Shown: positions 26,724-33,712 of the stretch, piece after piece
Layout: every line of letters starts with the position of its first letter
Numbering within the stretch: position 1 is the first letter of the stretch
Source: Candidatus Segatella albertsiae
Lineage (GTDB): Bacteria; Bacteroidota; Bacteroidia; Bacteroidales; Bacteroidaceae
Length of the DNA: 41,661 nt
NCBI GenBank assembly: GCA_002451555.1
Contig: DKCU01000055.1
Span: 1-41,661 of the forward strand
Direction of reading: 5' to 3'
Translations under genes and position numbers: made by a program
Notes under the pieces: generated by a model
Databases searched by the model: none
What the model saw: only the letters and a program-made list of their open reading frames with translations
Told to the model about the DNA's origin: nothing

Positions 26724-27841
26724 GAAAAATAGTATTACTTTTATGCTTGATGTTAGGTATTCAAGCATATTCACAAGGTTACAGTTCTAGTTCGGTAAAT
26801 CTGTTTACCCGAGGGGAAAAAATTGACAAGGCTGTACGTAACTTTGAAAATCTCAAAGCTAATGTGGAAAAGTATTCTGACACCAAGGTTAAGATACTGA
26901 AGTATGAGAAATGGGGCGTGGTAAAGGACTCTTTGCAAGCAGTAGAACTAATAAAATACAACTTCTTACATGCTCCTGCTTATAAGAGAGGCATCGTCTA
27001 TGACTCCATCAATTTTAAACAATCAGAACGGAAAATGATTAAGATTAATTTGCAGGCAAGTAAGGATTCTGTTTCAAGAGAAGACTATTTGCGTTCGTCT
27101 GAAGGCGATCGGTTTATAAAATTGTCTTATGAAGGGATATTGATGAAGAAACTTCCAATGAATTTTCCTGTAAAAGGAGTGCCCTTGAAATTTGGTGTCA
27201 TCAAGCCTGGAGACTCAATATGGAAATTATATTATTCAATTAATGGGAAAAAATATATGGAATATGATTTCATAGATTCTCAAACAAACCTTCTATGTCC
27301 ACGTTGTAGCTTTTGGGGATTTACATCCAGCATAGTTGCCATTGAGAATATACCTATCGGCAATTGGGTGAAATCAAAGGCAATCGGTTGGGAGCATAGT
27401 GCTAATGATTTCTTTCGTAAAATACCTGAAACCAGAGATTATCGAACCAAAACGAAGGATACAGATTTAGAGCAATGGAAATTTGGGAATACTCCAATGA
27501 ATGTTTTGGCTCCTGATGATGCAATTCAAGAAAATTGCAAATATGCAACCTATACGGTGTTTTCTCCTAGCAATGGTGATGATATCCATGTGGTTGTAGA
27601 TGTGGTTTGGAAGCAGGTTGGAGATGAAGTAAAGATTGTTTCTTATCAGGTTCGCTTGAAAGGTTCTTTGGAGAAGCGTGCTATCTTTTCCAAAATATTT
27701 GAACGTGATATAATGTACTTCGGGTATTACAAGAAAAAGAAACTATTTGAAGGCTCTATTATGGGTAATCTTTACTATTTCACAGGAGATAAAGAGAATA
27801 AAGTCATTGTGAAGCGGCAGTTTGAGTTGTCTGCAGAATAG
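26720..27841 (+). CDS. Secreted protein of unknown function, paralog B
   Basis: 373 aa, signal peptide LMLGIQAYSQ (cleavage about 19). A paralog of 23251-24297: a 24-base stretch over the signal peptide (from about 26743) is identical in DNA, and the mature parts align along the first 200 residues. Differences include an insertion at about 135-165 and a more divergent C-terminal half (about 230-373; VFSPSNGDDIHVVVDVVWK). Translation is coupled to the preceding lipoprotein. The duplication of the lipoprotein-secreted-protein slot suggests variants of one surface module. Function unknown. Confidence 0.6.
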   Translation: MRKIVLLLCLMLGIQAYSQGYSSSSVNLFTRGEKIDKAVRNFENLKANVEKYSDTKVKILKYEKWGVVKDSLQAVELIKYNFLHAPAYKRGIVYDSINFKQSERKMIKINLQASKDSVSREDYLRSSEGDRFIKLSYEGILMKKLPMNFPVKGVPLKFGVIKPGDSIWKLYYSINGKKYMEYDFIDSQTNLLCPRCSFWGFTSSIVAIENIPIGNWVKSKAIGWEHSANDFFRKIPETRDYRTKTKDTDLEQWKFGNTPMNVLAPDDAIQENCKYATYTVFSPSNGDDIHVVVDVVWKQVGDEVKIVSYQVRLKGSLEKRAIFSKIFERDIMYFGYYKKKKLFEGSIMGNLYYFTGDKENKVIVKRQFELSAE

Positions 27842-27962
27842 TGTAGGCTCGCAAGTAAACCTTAAGCGAAGTAAATGTCTCTAAGATAGGGGGCTACTTG
27901 CCATCCGTATAAAATAGGATATAAATAATGAATTGATTATTAATGATTTAAAACTTAAAGAT

Positions 27963-28439
27963 ATGAAGAAATTTAAAATGTTAATGGGAATGTTTTCCCT
28001 CACCGTGTTAATGTGTCTATTCGCTTCTTGCTCTTCATCCGAAGATACTGCGTTGGACCTGAATTCCAAGAATGCGGCTCTGTCCGCCTTGAATCCGAAG
28101 AAACAGTTTGTCGCTGACCTGAAGGTCGCTTTTGGCAATGTGAAGAAAGGAGAGAAACCTCATCTGAGTATGGAACAGATCAATTACTTGTAGCAATCGG
28201 CTAAGAGAATGCTCAAGGCCGAAGGTATGTTTTCCAAAACGATGAAAAAGCTAGAGAAGCAAAATCCTGCTGCTTTGATCTTAACGGGTACGATATATTT
28301 GGGACTGGATAAGTGCTTGGAGGCGCAAGCTAATATGAATGCCTCTGGCAAAGACAGCACATCTTGTCTCCCATGTGATACGGTCGTGAGTCAGGTTTTC
28401 CAACGAGATACGACCGAGAATCATAGCCGAGAAAAATAG
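27963..28439 (+). pseudogene. Lipoprotein gene interrupted by an in-frame TAG
   Basis: ATG 27963 opens a signal peptide with lipobox LFASC (C23) and the frame runs to TAG at 28191-28193. The same frame then continues open to 28437 with protein-like sequence (QSAKRMLKAEGMFSKTMKKL, ending near HSREK). Together this would be a protein of about 158 aa. A CAG-to-TAG change is the simplest cause. The second half has no good start or RBS. The family is not recognised. Readthrough is possible but less likely than decay. Confidence 0.6.
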
Positions 28440-28581
28440 AAGTAGTTAGGCTTATGGAAGGTAGAAAGGTATATAAGGTCGGCATCAACTTCTCTGCTGA
28501 TAGAAGAAGCATTGAGTCTTGGAAGGTTGCTCCATGTTAGAAGGATAGGTTGTTTTTGATGATTATAAGCAGGCATAAAAT

Positions 28582-28610
28582 AGGCGAGTCACTTGATTTG
28601 TGGCTCGCCT
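28582..28610. terminator. Bidirectional hairpin between convergent genes
   Basis: AGGCGAGTCAC (28582-28592) pairs with GTGGCTCGCCT (28600-28610), an 11-bp stem with one T-G wobble and a 7-base loop. It lies between the broken lipoprotein gene (+) and the MG2/plug gene (-). AT-rich flanks contain a further partial inverted repeat (aggcataaaata / tatttatgcct). Confidence 0.75.
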
Positions 28611-28651
28611 CCCTTATGTCTGCTTATTTATGTCAGCTTATTTATGCCTGT

Positions 28652-31273
28652 TTATTTTATTAGCGTGTCTATATATCCTGGTGTTCCATTTTCCAAAGTG
28701 GCTGCGTCCAAGCTGACGGCAGCCGTTCTGGATGAATTGTAGCATTCTATTGTAGCCTCTCCGTTGTCATCTGTCGTGACCGATGGATTCCAGTAGAGCG
28801 TGCGACGCTGGTCGGTTGGGTCGAACGAGTTGAGGTCGTTATAGACAGGACTGTAGAAGGCGGTAGGTCGGTTGTAACCCTGTATCGTCGTATGGCGAAT
28901 GCCTCGATGGGTCTTGTAGGTCTTCTCTGGATCCCAGTCATCCGACATTTGCACAGAGCATACGATGCCAGCCTTTTGGTTGTCGAGACCATTCTCGGCA
29001 TGTACGACGTCACCGCTCCAAGTGTCCTTGAGCTGGTCACGCTTCACCTGGAAGTTCTTGTCCATCGTATAGACCTCATTGTCGCTCATCGTATTGTCCT
29101 CGTAGATGAGGATAGACTTGATGGCATCGATGTCCTTGCGGAAGAAGTTCTCGTCCAGCACCTTGCCGTTCACATAGAAGGTGAGAGGAATGGAACCATA
29201 TTTATAGGTGCGGTCGGTGCCGTTGATGGTGTCGCCATGGCTGGAGTCGCTTACTTCCACATGGATATTCTTGTCGAGCTGTGGCAGGAGATTCTCCAGG
29301 AGACTGATGTCCTTGCCTTCGTCTCTTACCTTATCAACAAAGCGGCTTACATCATAAAAACCGAAGATGCGGCGCTCGAAATGTTCGGTCTCTTTTTGCT
29401 TGTTGCCTTTCTTGCGAGCTTTGACAGTTACTTCGCCCAGCATGATGGCATCCTTCGACATCTGCTCCTTGTAGGCTGCGTCCACTTCTTCTATCTTTTG
29501 GGTATCTACTTGGGGCTTGTACCATAGCGGATGGGTCTCGCTGTAGGAGAGAAGACGAGCGGATGGCTCGAAGTTGCGGAAGATGCTCACGTTGGTCCAT
29601 CGGTTCATCTCCTTCCCCTGGCGGCGAGTCTGGATATAGGAATCCATCTCGCCCTCAAACATATTGAGCGACATATTGAAGTAGCCTTCGTCATCGGCGT
29701 TGGTGTTGCCTGCCACTACCACGGAGTCCTTCTTCGCCAGCACGCTTACGCCGATGCCCTTCTGTGGCTTGCCGAAGAGCGACTTGACTCTGCCGCTGAG
29801 CGTGAGCTTCAACTCCGGTAGATATTTCGGGGTATAGCTGTTGCTGCTTACTTCTTGCTCCAGGTCGTATTTTCTCCATCCCTTGACCATCAACAGGTTG
29901 TCGAGCAAGCGGGCGCGGATGGGCTTGCGGTCGATGAAGTAATAGCCTGGGTTCGGGATATACCCTTTTAGGTCGGAGGTGAGCAGGAGATCGGTCATGA
30001 TGTTGCCCTCGTATGGCTTGTTGTCAGACTCCAAGGCATCCTTGACACTAACCGATAGGGTGGCGTTCTTCAATGGATTGCCATTCTTGTCGGCAGCCTT
30101 GATGGTATATCTTACCTTTTGGAAAGGCCGATATATGAGGGTGTCGGTTTGCGCATGTAGTCCTAAGGTATCCTTGGGATAAACAAAGCAAAAACGGTCT
30201 GCCAATACTTTGCCATTCTTGTTTAAGAGAGCGATTCTGTTGATGCCAGCTGGTAGCTTCGCTGACGGTATTTTGAATTGAGCGATGTTGCCCTGTTTGA
30301 AATCCACAGGCTGGTACAAGAGTGGGTACCCATGGGCGAAGACGAAGATGGCGGTGGAGTCTCCCAGGCTTCCTTTTCCCAAGGCTGTATCCGTCTGACT
30401 CCTTATCGCGCGTACATTAATATATTCATTGTTGACGTTTGCGGCAAGAGTAATGCCCTTTTCCTCAGCTTTTGGCAAGTCAAACTGGTAGTCTTTGCCC
30501 TTGTATTCCACCTTCACGTATGCCTTTTCCGAAGTCGGTGTATATGAGAAAGTACCGATGCCGTCATGCAGAGCCTTGATAGGCATACGTTCTTCACCTG
30601 TATATAATGTTCCGTCAAGATTGACGCTACCGCTGTCCGAGGCAATGGCTTCGAAAGCTACTTGGTTGGGCAGCCCTTTCAATAGATGTCCACCTTCGGG
30701 ATAAAACCGGAGCGATAGCTTCTCTTCTTTATCCTGAGGTCTTTTCTGCATCCCACCTTCCAGGTTGTATTCGGCAATTTGTCGTTTCTCCGCCTTGTCG
30801 CCCACTAGTTTGCGGTAAACAGGCAGTACCCTGGAGTAATATTGTGGTTCGGGTGCAGAGAGCATCCACTTGGTGTAGGCACGCAGTTCGAAGTATCCGC
30901 TGAAGAAGGAATTGGTCAGTGGAATCTGTCCGATGGCATGTCCGTCTTTGATTTCTAGGATTTGTCGGTCCACGATGTTGCCGAGTTGGTCGAGCAGTTC
31001 TACATAGAGCGGCTTGCTTATCTGGGTGGGCAGGTTGTTTTCTGCTTGCACCACGTAAGCTTTGTACCAGATGGTGTCTCCCTGGTAGTAACTGTTGTTG
31101 TCGAGATGGAGATATACTTTTTCCTGAGGATAATTGGCAGCAAATCTTTGTGCACGCTCAAACATGTTCTTGAATGTGTCCTGTGCGTGTAAGTCTAGCG
31201 GGGTGCTTGATATTGCGTATGGCAACAATCCTGTGATGGAGATCGCTAAAATCAATAATCTTTTTGCTTTCAT
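28652..31273 (-). CDS. MG2-domain/TonB-plug-domain envelope protein
   Basis: 873 aa, signal peptide about 1-31 (LDLHAQ). Near the N-terminus is an alpha-2-macroglobulin MG2-like start (EKVYLHLDNNSYYQGDTIWY, about 51-70), followed by several beta-sandwich modules (about 100-560), including carboxypeptidase-regulatory-like strands (LTLSGRVKSLFGKPQKGIGV). At about 620-800 is a TonB-receptor plug-like domain (IMLGEVTVKARKK, then PLTFYVNGKVLDENFFRKDI, IKSILIYED). The C-terminus (DDNGEATIECYNSS) is again MG-like. It has no transmembrane barrel, so it is not a transporter alone. This architecture is common in Bacteroidota and its role is not established. It lies between the accessory island and decayed DNA and is transcribed alone. 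Confidence 0.75.
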   Translation of the reverse strand: MKAKRLLILAISITGLLPYAISSTPLDLHAQDTFKNMFERAQRFAANYPQEKVYLHLDNNSYYQGDTIWYKAYVVQAENNLPTQISKPLYVELLDQLGNIVDRQILEIKDGHAIGQIPLTNSFFSGYFELRAYTKWMLSAPEPQYYSRVLPVYRKLVGDKAEKRQIAEYNLEGGMQKRPQDKEEKLSLRFYPEGGHLLKGLPNQVAFEAIASDSGSVNLDGTLYTGEERMPIKALHDGIGTFSYTPTSEKAYVKVEYKGKDYQFDLPKAEEKGITLAANVNNEYINVRAIRSQTDTALGKGSLGDSTAIFVFAHGYPLLYQPVDFKQGNIAQFKIPSAKLPAGINRIALLNKNGKVLADRFCFVYPKDTLGLHAQTDTLIYRPFQKVRYTIKAADKNGNPLKNATLSVSVKDALESDNKPYEGNIMTDLLLTSDLKGYIPNPGYYFIDRKPIRARLLDNLLMVKGWRKYDLEQEVSSNSYTPKYLPELKLTLSGRVKSLFGKPQKGIGVSVLAKKDSVVVAGNTNADDEGYFNMSLNMFEGEMDSYIQTRRQGKEMNRWTNVSIFRNFEPSARLLSYSETHPLWYKPQVDTQKIEEVDAAYKEQMSKDAIMLGEVTVKARKKGNKQKETEHFERRIFGFYDVSRFVDKVRDEGKDISLLENLLPQLDKNIHVEVSDSSHGDTINGTDRTYKYGSIPLTFYVNGKVLDENFFRKDIDAIKSILIYEDNTMSDNEVYTMDKNFQVKRDQLKDTWSGDVVHAENGLDNQKAGIVCSVQMSDDWDPEKTYKTHRGIRHTTIQGYNRPTAFYSPVYNDLNSFDPTDQRRTLYWNPSVTTDDNGEATIECYNSSRTAAVSLDAATLENGTPGYIDTLIK

Positions 31274-31302
31274 TATTTTGAGGTTTTTATGGTTTTACGG
31301 TG

Positions 31303-31310
31303 TAAAGGTA
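31303..31310 (-). promoter_or_regulatory. Possible -7 box for the MG2/plug gene
   Basis: On the - strand TACCTTTA approximates TAnnTTTG, with a TTTC-like -33 about 19-20 bases upstream. The leader would be about 25-30 nt. Confidence 0.35.
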
Positions 31311-31614
31311 CTAAAAATAATCTAGATGAAAGTAGATGAAACATGAAATTTCTAATAATTGGCAGCTATAAATGCAAAAATCACGTATTCTGTCGCTGTA
31401 ATCACGATAATTGTGCCTAAAATGTTGTTCTAATGCAACCATGAACGGAAAAAAGTGGTGGAGATTGACTTGGACTTCGAAGTGAAAGACGAGGAGAATA
31501 GTTTGATATGGATCGTGGAGTAGTAATATGTAGTTTGAGAAACTGAGATTACTGAGACTGCTTGCGAAACAGGCTAACAAAAATCTAGCTCTGGAAAAAA
31601 ACACGCCGAAATCC

Positions 31615-31691
31615 TTGCGAATGTGGAAAATAAATAGTATCTTTGCATAAGATTAGCTGCACTCGGCAATTTGAAAGCAAGCTTTCATTGC
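31615..31691 (+). promoter_or_regulatory. Promoter and palindrome upstream of the Rpn remnant
   Basis: TTG (31615-31617) and TATCTTTG (31638-31645) fit the Bacteroidota -33/-7 pair. Just downstream is a palindrome, GCAATTTGAAAGC-AA-GCTTTCATTGC (core 31673-31686), which I recall as common ahead of Rpn-type genes in this group. The promoter looks intact although the gene behind it is truncated. Confidence 0.5.
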
Positions 31692-31708
31692 GCTCGTTGG
31701 CATAATCT

Positions 31709-32131
31709 TTGCCCCCGAATCGCAATAGGGCGAAAACAACTTTTGAAAAATGGATTTACGTATTAAAGCATATGGCAACATTGGAAAGAATACCCTTTGA
31801 GACGCAGAAGAAAATCTTCAAGCGTCTGGCTGAGGTGGCAGACAGCCGCTGCCTGAGCAAGGAGGAGATGGAAAAATACGAGGAGAGCCAGAGACAGGTG
31901 ACCAACTACAACCTCGGTATGTACAGTGCCTGGCAGGAGGGCAACCAGAAGGGAAAGATGGAAGGACGAGCTGAAGGACGTGCTGAAGGACGTGCTGAAG
32001 GACGAGCTGAAGGCGAATTTACGAAGAGTCTCGCCATAGCTCGCAATATGCTTTCCTTAGGGATGTCCTTGAAGCAAGTGATGCAGTGTACTGGCTTGAA
32101 AGAAGAGCAACTGAGAAAATTGAAGAATTAG
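31709..32131 (+). pseudogene. C-terminal remnant of an Rpn-family nuclease/putative transposase
   Basis: Only the C-terminal third of the PD-(D/E)XK Rpn family is present: TFEKWIYVLKHMATL, RIPFETQKKIF, YEESQRQVTNYNLGM, an EGRAEGRAEGRAEG linker and a final helical module (LGMSLKQVMQCTGLKEEQL). The nuclease domain with its D-E-K catalytic motif (normally about 150-200 residues upstream) is missing, and the promoter region joins directly to the C-terminal part. The first in-frame start is TTG 31709; ATG 31771 could still give a 120-aa protein. The tail ends KLRKLKN with a 16-bp duplication over the stop. Probably an internal deletion relic. Confidence 0.65.
31961..32008 (+). repeat. Four 12-bp in-frame repeats (EGRA)
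   Basis: gaaggacgagct/gaaggacgtgct repeats four times at 31961, 31973, 31985 and 31997, encoding (EGRA)n in the Rpn remnant. Units of 12 bp keep frame when copy number changes. Confidence 0.85.
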
Positions 32132-32211
32132 AAAAATTGAAGAATTAGGAAGTTGGAGGCAAGGAAAAACTCCTTAGCCTCAGGAAGATATCAAAATCCC
32201 TTGACGAGTTT

Positions 32212-32357
32212 CTAGTACGACCTAGAACGACCTAGAACGACCGTACTAGGTGGGATGTAAAAAATCGCCGTATCTTTGCCCTCGGAAATCAGAACAACAC
32301 CGATTCTGGCTTCCGGGGGCTTTTGCGTTTCCATCCCTCCCCCCTTGCATGGGATGG
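32212..32357. repeat. Structured non-coding element (inverted repeats, two hairpins)
   Basis: CTAGTACG (32212-32219) and CGTACTAG (32242-32249) flank two 10-bp direct repeats (acctagaacg). TATCTTTG (32271-32278) is a -7-like box. It is followed by a long hairpin, CCCTCGGAA (32279-32287) with TTCCGGGGG (32311-32319), with an inner CAGAA/TTCTG stem. A second hairpin pairs CCATCCC (32331-32337) with GGGATGG (32351-32357), followed by ATTTTGT. It looks like a short transcribed structured RNA or a dispersed repeat. I see no credible gene between 32132 and 32594. Confidence 0.5.
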
Positions 32358-32555
32358 ATTTTGTCACCACATAATAAGTGGTACAGCGTGTCAGTCTCGC
32401 GTTCTTTGACAAGGTTGACACATTTGTTTGGCTTATCCAATTTTATCTACTCATCCTGTTTTTCTCTTTCACAGGTAAAGTTTATATGGCTTTAGATTTC
32501 ACCTATATTCTATTTAGTTTTTTAATTACTGAAGTTTTGCAATAGTTATGGATTT

Positions 32556-32578
32556 GGGCTTTCAGCCCGTCCTTTTTT
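32556..32578 (+). terminator. GGGCT-ttc-AGCCC hairpin followed by a T tract
   Basis: A 5-bp GC stem (32556-32568) followed by GTCC and TTTTTT fits a small rho-independent terminator. The palindrome is the exact reverse complement of the one at 1407-1419, so it also belongs to the dispersed repeat family. Confidence 0.55.
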
Positions 32579-32594
32579 ACTGTTAATAGGACTT

Positions 32595-32936
32595 ATGGCA
32601 CACCCTCCTGCCAAGACCAACGACAACATCGTCAAAGTGATGATTTTCGAAAAACCCTAGTTCGGCAAGATTCGCACCGTGACCGATGAATACGGCGAGC
32701 CACTTTTCTGTGGCAAGGACGTGTGCGAAGTACTTGGGTATCGCAGAGCGGGTAATGCTGTACGTCAGTACGTTAATCCATATGATGCACTAAAACAGTG
32801 CATAGCCATCCTAGTCAAGAATCAACGAGGTATCTGCCAAGGAAAACTCCAACTGCGACAGATGCTCTTCGTCACCGAGAGCGTGCCGAAAAGGTGGTCG
32901 GCGAGACCATCCGACAGAAAGACCTCTTTCATATAA
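32595..32936 (+). pseudogene. BRO-N antirepressor-like pseudogene
   Basis: The N-terminal BRO domain (phage/viral antirepressor-type DNA-binding module) is recognisable: NIVKVMIFEKP, then FGKIRTVTDEYGEPLFCGKD, VCEVLGYRRAGNAVRQYV. An in-frame TAG at 32658-32660 interrupts the usual P-E-F-G segment (GAG to TAG). After about residue 75 the reading frame changes: the segment that should give a MLFVTES-GLY-type end is followed by out-of-family sequence. Only about 110 codons remain. ATG 32595 is the likely original start. A prophage or mobile-element relic. Confidence 0.65.
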
Positions 32937-33011
32937 AGATATTTCTCCCTTGATACAATAAATCCAGCGCCTTGTCGTTCTTATTAAATATATATTTAAT
33001 ACAACGACAAT

Positions 33012-33626
33012 ATGATAGAATACATCAAGGGAGAATTGACCGACTTGACTCCTACCCAGGCTGTCTTGGAGACCGCCGGGGTGGGGTATGGTCTTAACAT
33101 ATCACTCAACACCTATACCGCCATACAAGGCAAATCGACTGTAAGGCTCTACGTACACGAGGTGCTCGTGGCTGGGGGCAGGGACGATTCCTTCACCCTC
33201 TTTGGCTTCGCCAGCAAGCAGGAGCGAGAACTTTATCGCTTGCTCATCACTGTATCGGGCGTGGGTGCCAACACGGCGAGGATGATCCTCTCCTCACTCT
33301 CTCCTTCGGAACTTTGCAACGTCATCTCCTCGGGCAACGAGAAAATGCTCAAGGGGGTGAAGGGCATCGGTCTGAAGACCGCACAGCGCATCATCATCGA
33401 CCTCAAGGACAAGATTGTGACCCTTGGCATCGCCAACGAACTGCCTGCCAACGGCGGAAACGTCGATATGGTCAACAACGATGTGAAGGACGAGGCGGTC
33501 AGCGCGCTCACCATGCTCGGATTCTCGCCTGCTCCTTCTGCCAAGGTCGTAATCGAGATTCTCAAGGCGCAGCCTAACCTCAAGGTGGAGGAAGTTATCA
33601 AACTCGCTTTGAAGCAAATCAAGTAA
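33012..33626 (+). CDS. ruvA: Holliday junction branch migration complex subunit RuvA
   Basis: 204 aa, usual length. RuvA tetramers hold the Holliday junction for the RuvB motor. Domain I (OB fold) starts MIEYIKGELTDLTPTQAVLE and contains GVGYGLNIS. Domain II has two helix-hairpin-helix motifs, LITVSGVGANTARMIL (about 75-92) and LKGVKGIGLKTAQRIIIDLK (about 108-127). Domain III (about 155-204) is the RuvB-binding UBA-like part (EAVSALTMLGFSPAPSAKVV). ruvB and ruvC are not next to it. The gene precedes sprA on the same strand by 86 bp of repeat. Confidence 0.97.
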   Translation: MIEYIKGELTDLTPTQAVLETAGVGYGLNISLNTYTAIQGKSTVRLYVHEVLVAGGRDDSFTLFGFASKQERELYRLLITVSGVGANTARMILSSLSPSELCNVISSGNEKMLKGVKGIGLKTAQRIIIDLKDKIVTLGIANELPANGGNVDMVNNDVKDEAVSALTMLGFSPAPSAKVVIEILKAQPNLKVEEVIKLALKQIK

Positions 33627-33709
33627 GTGAAGAGTGAAGAACGAAGAGTGAAGAACGAAGAGTGAAGAATCTTTTTAAGTGAAGAGTGAAGAACGAAGAG
33701 TGAAGAATT
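33626..33709. repeat. Dispersed GTGAAGAGTGAAG repeat (copy 2, expanded)
   Basis: The whole ruvA-sprA gap consists of agtgaagagtgaagaacga-type units, interrupted once by tcttttta (about 33670). The shorter relative is at 3725-3760. Units begin directly after the ruvA stop and end 4 bases before the sprA ATG, so any sprA RBS lies within the repeat. Confidence 0.8.
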
Positions 33710-33712
33710 TAA

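Noticed and set aside
31311..31604. Possible 97-aa - strand gene, and on the + strand a short protein-like tail ending at 31523
   Set aside because: No start context, family or signal; the + strand tail is under 30 codons. Possibly a remnant, but not supportable.
32212..32440. Overlapping - strand small open frames at the structured element
   Set aside because: They coincide with hairpins and repeats, and each frame gives equally unconvincing protein.
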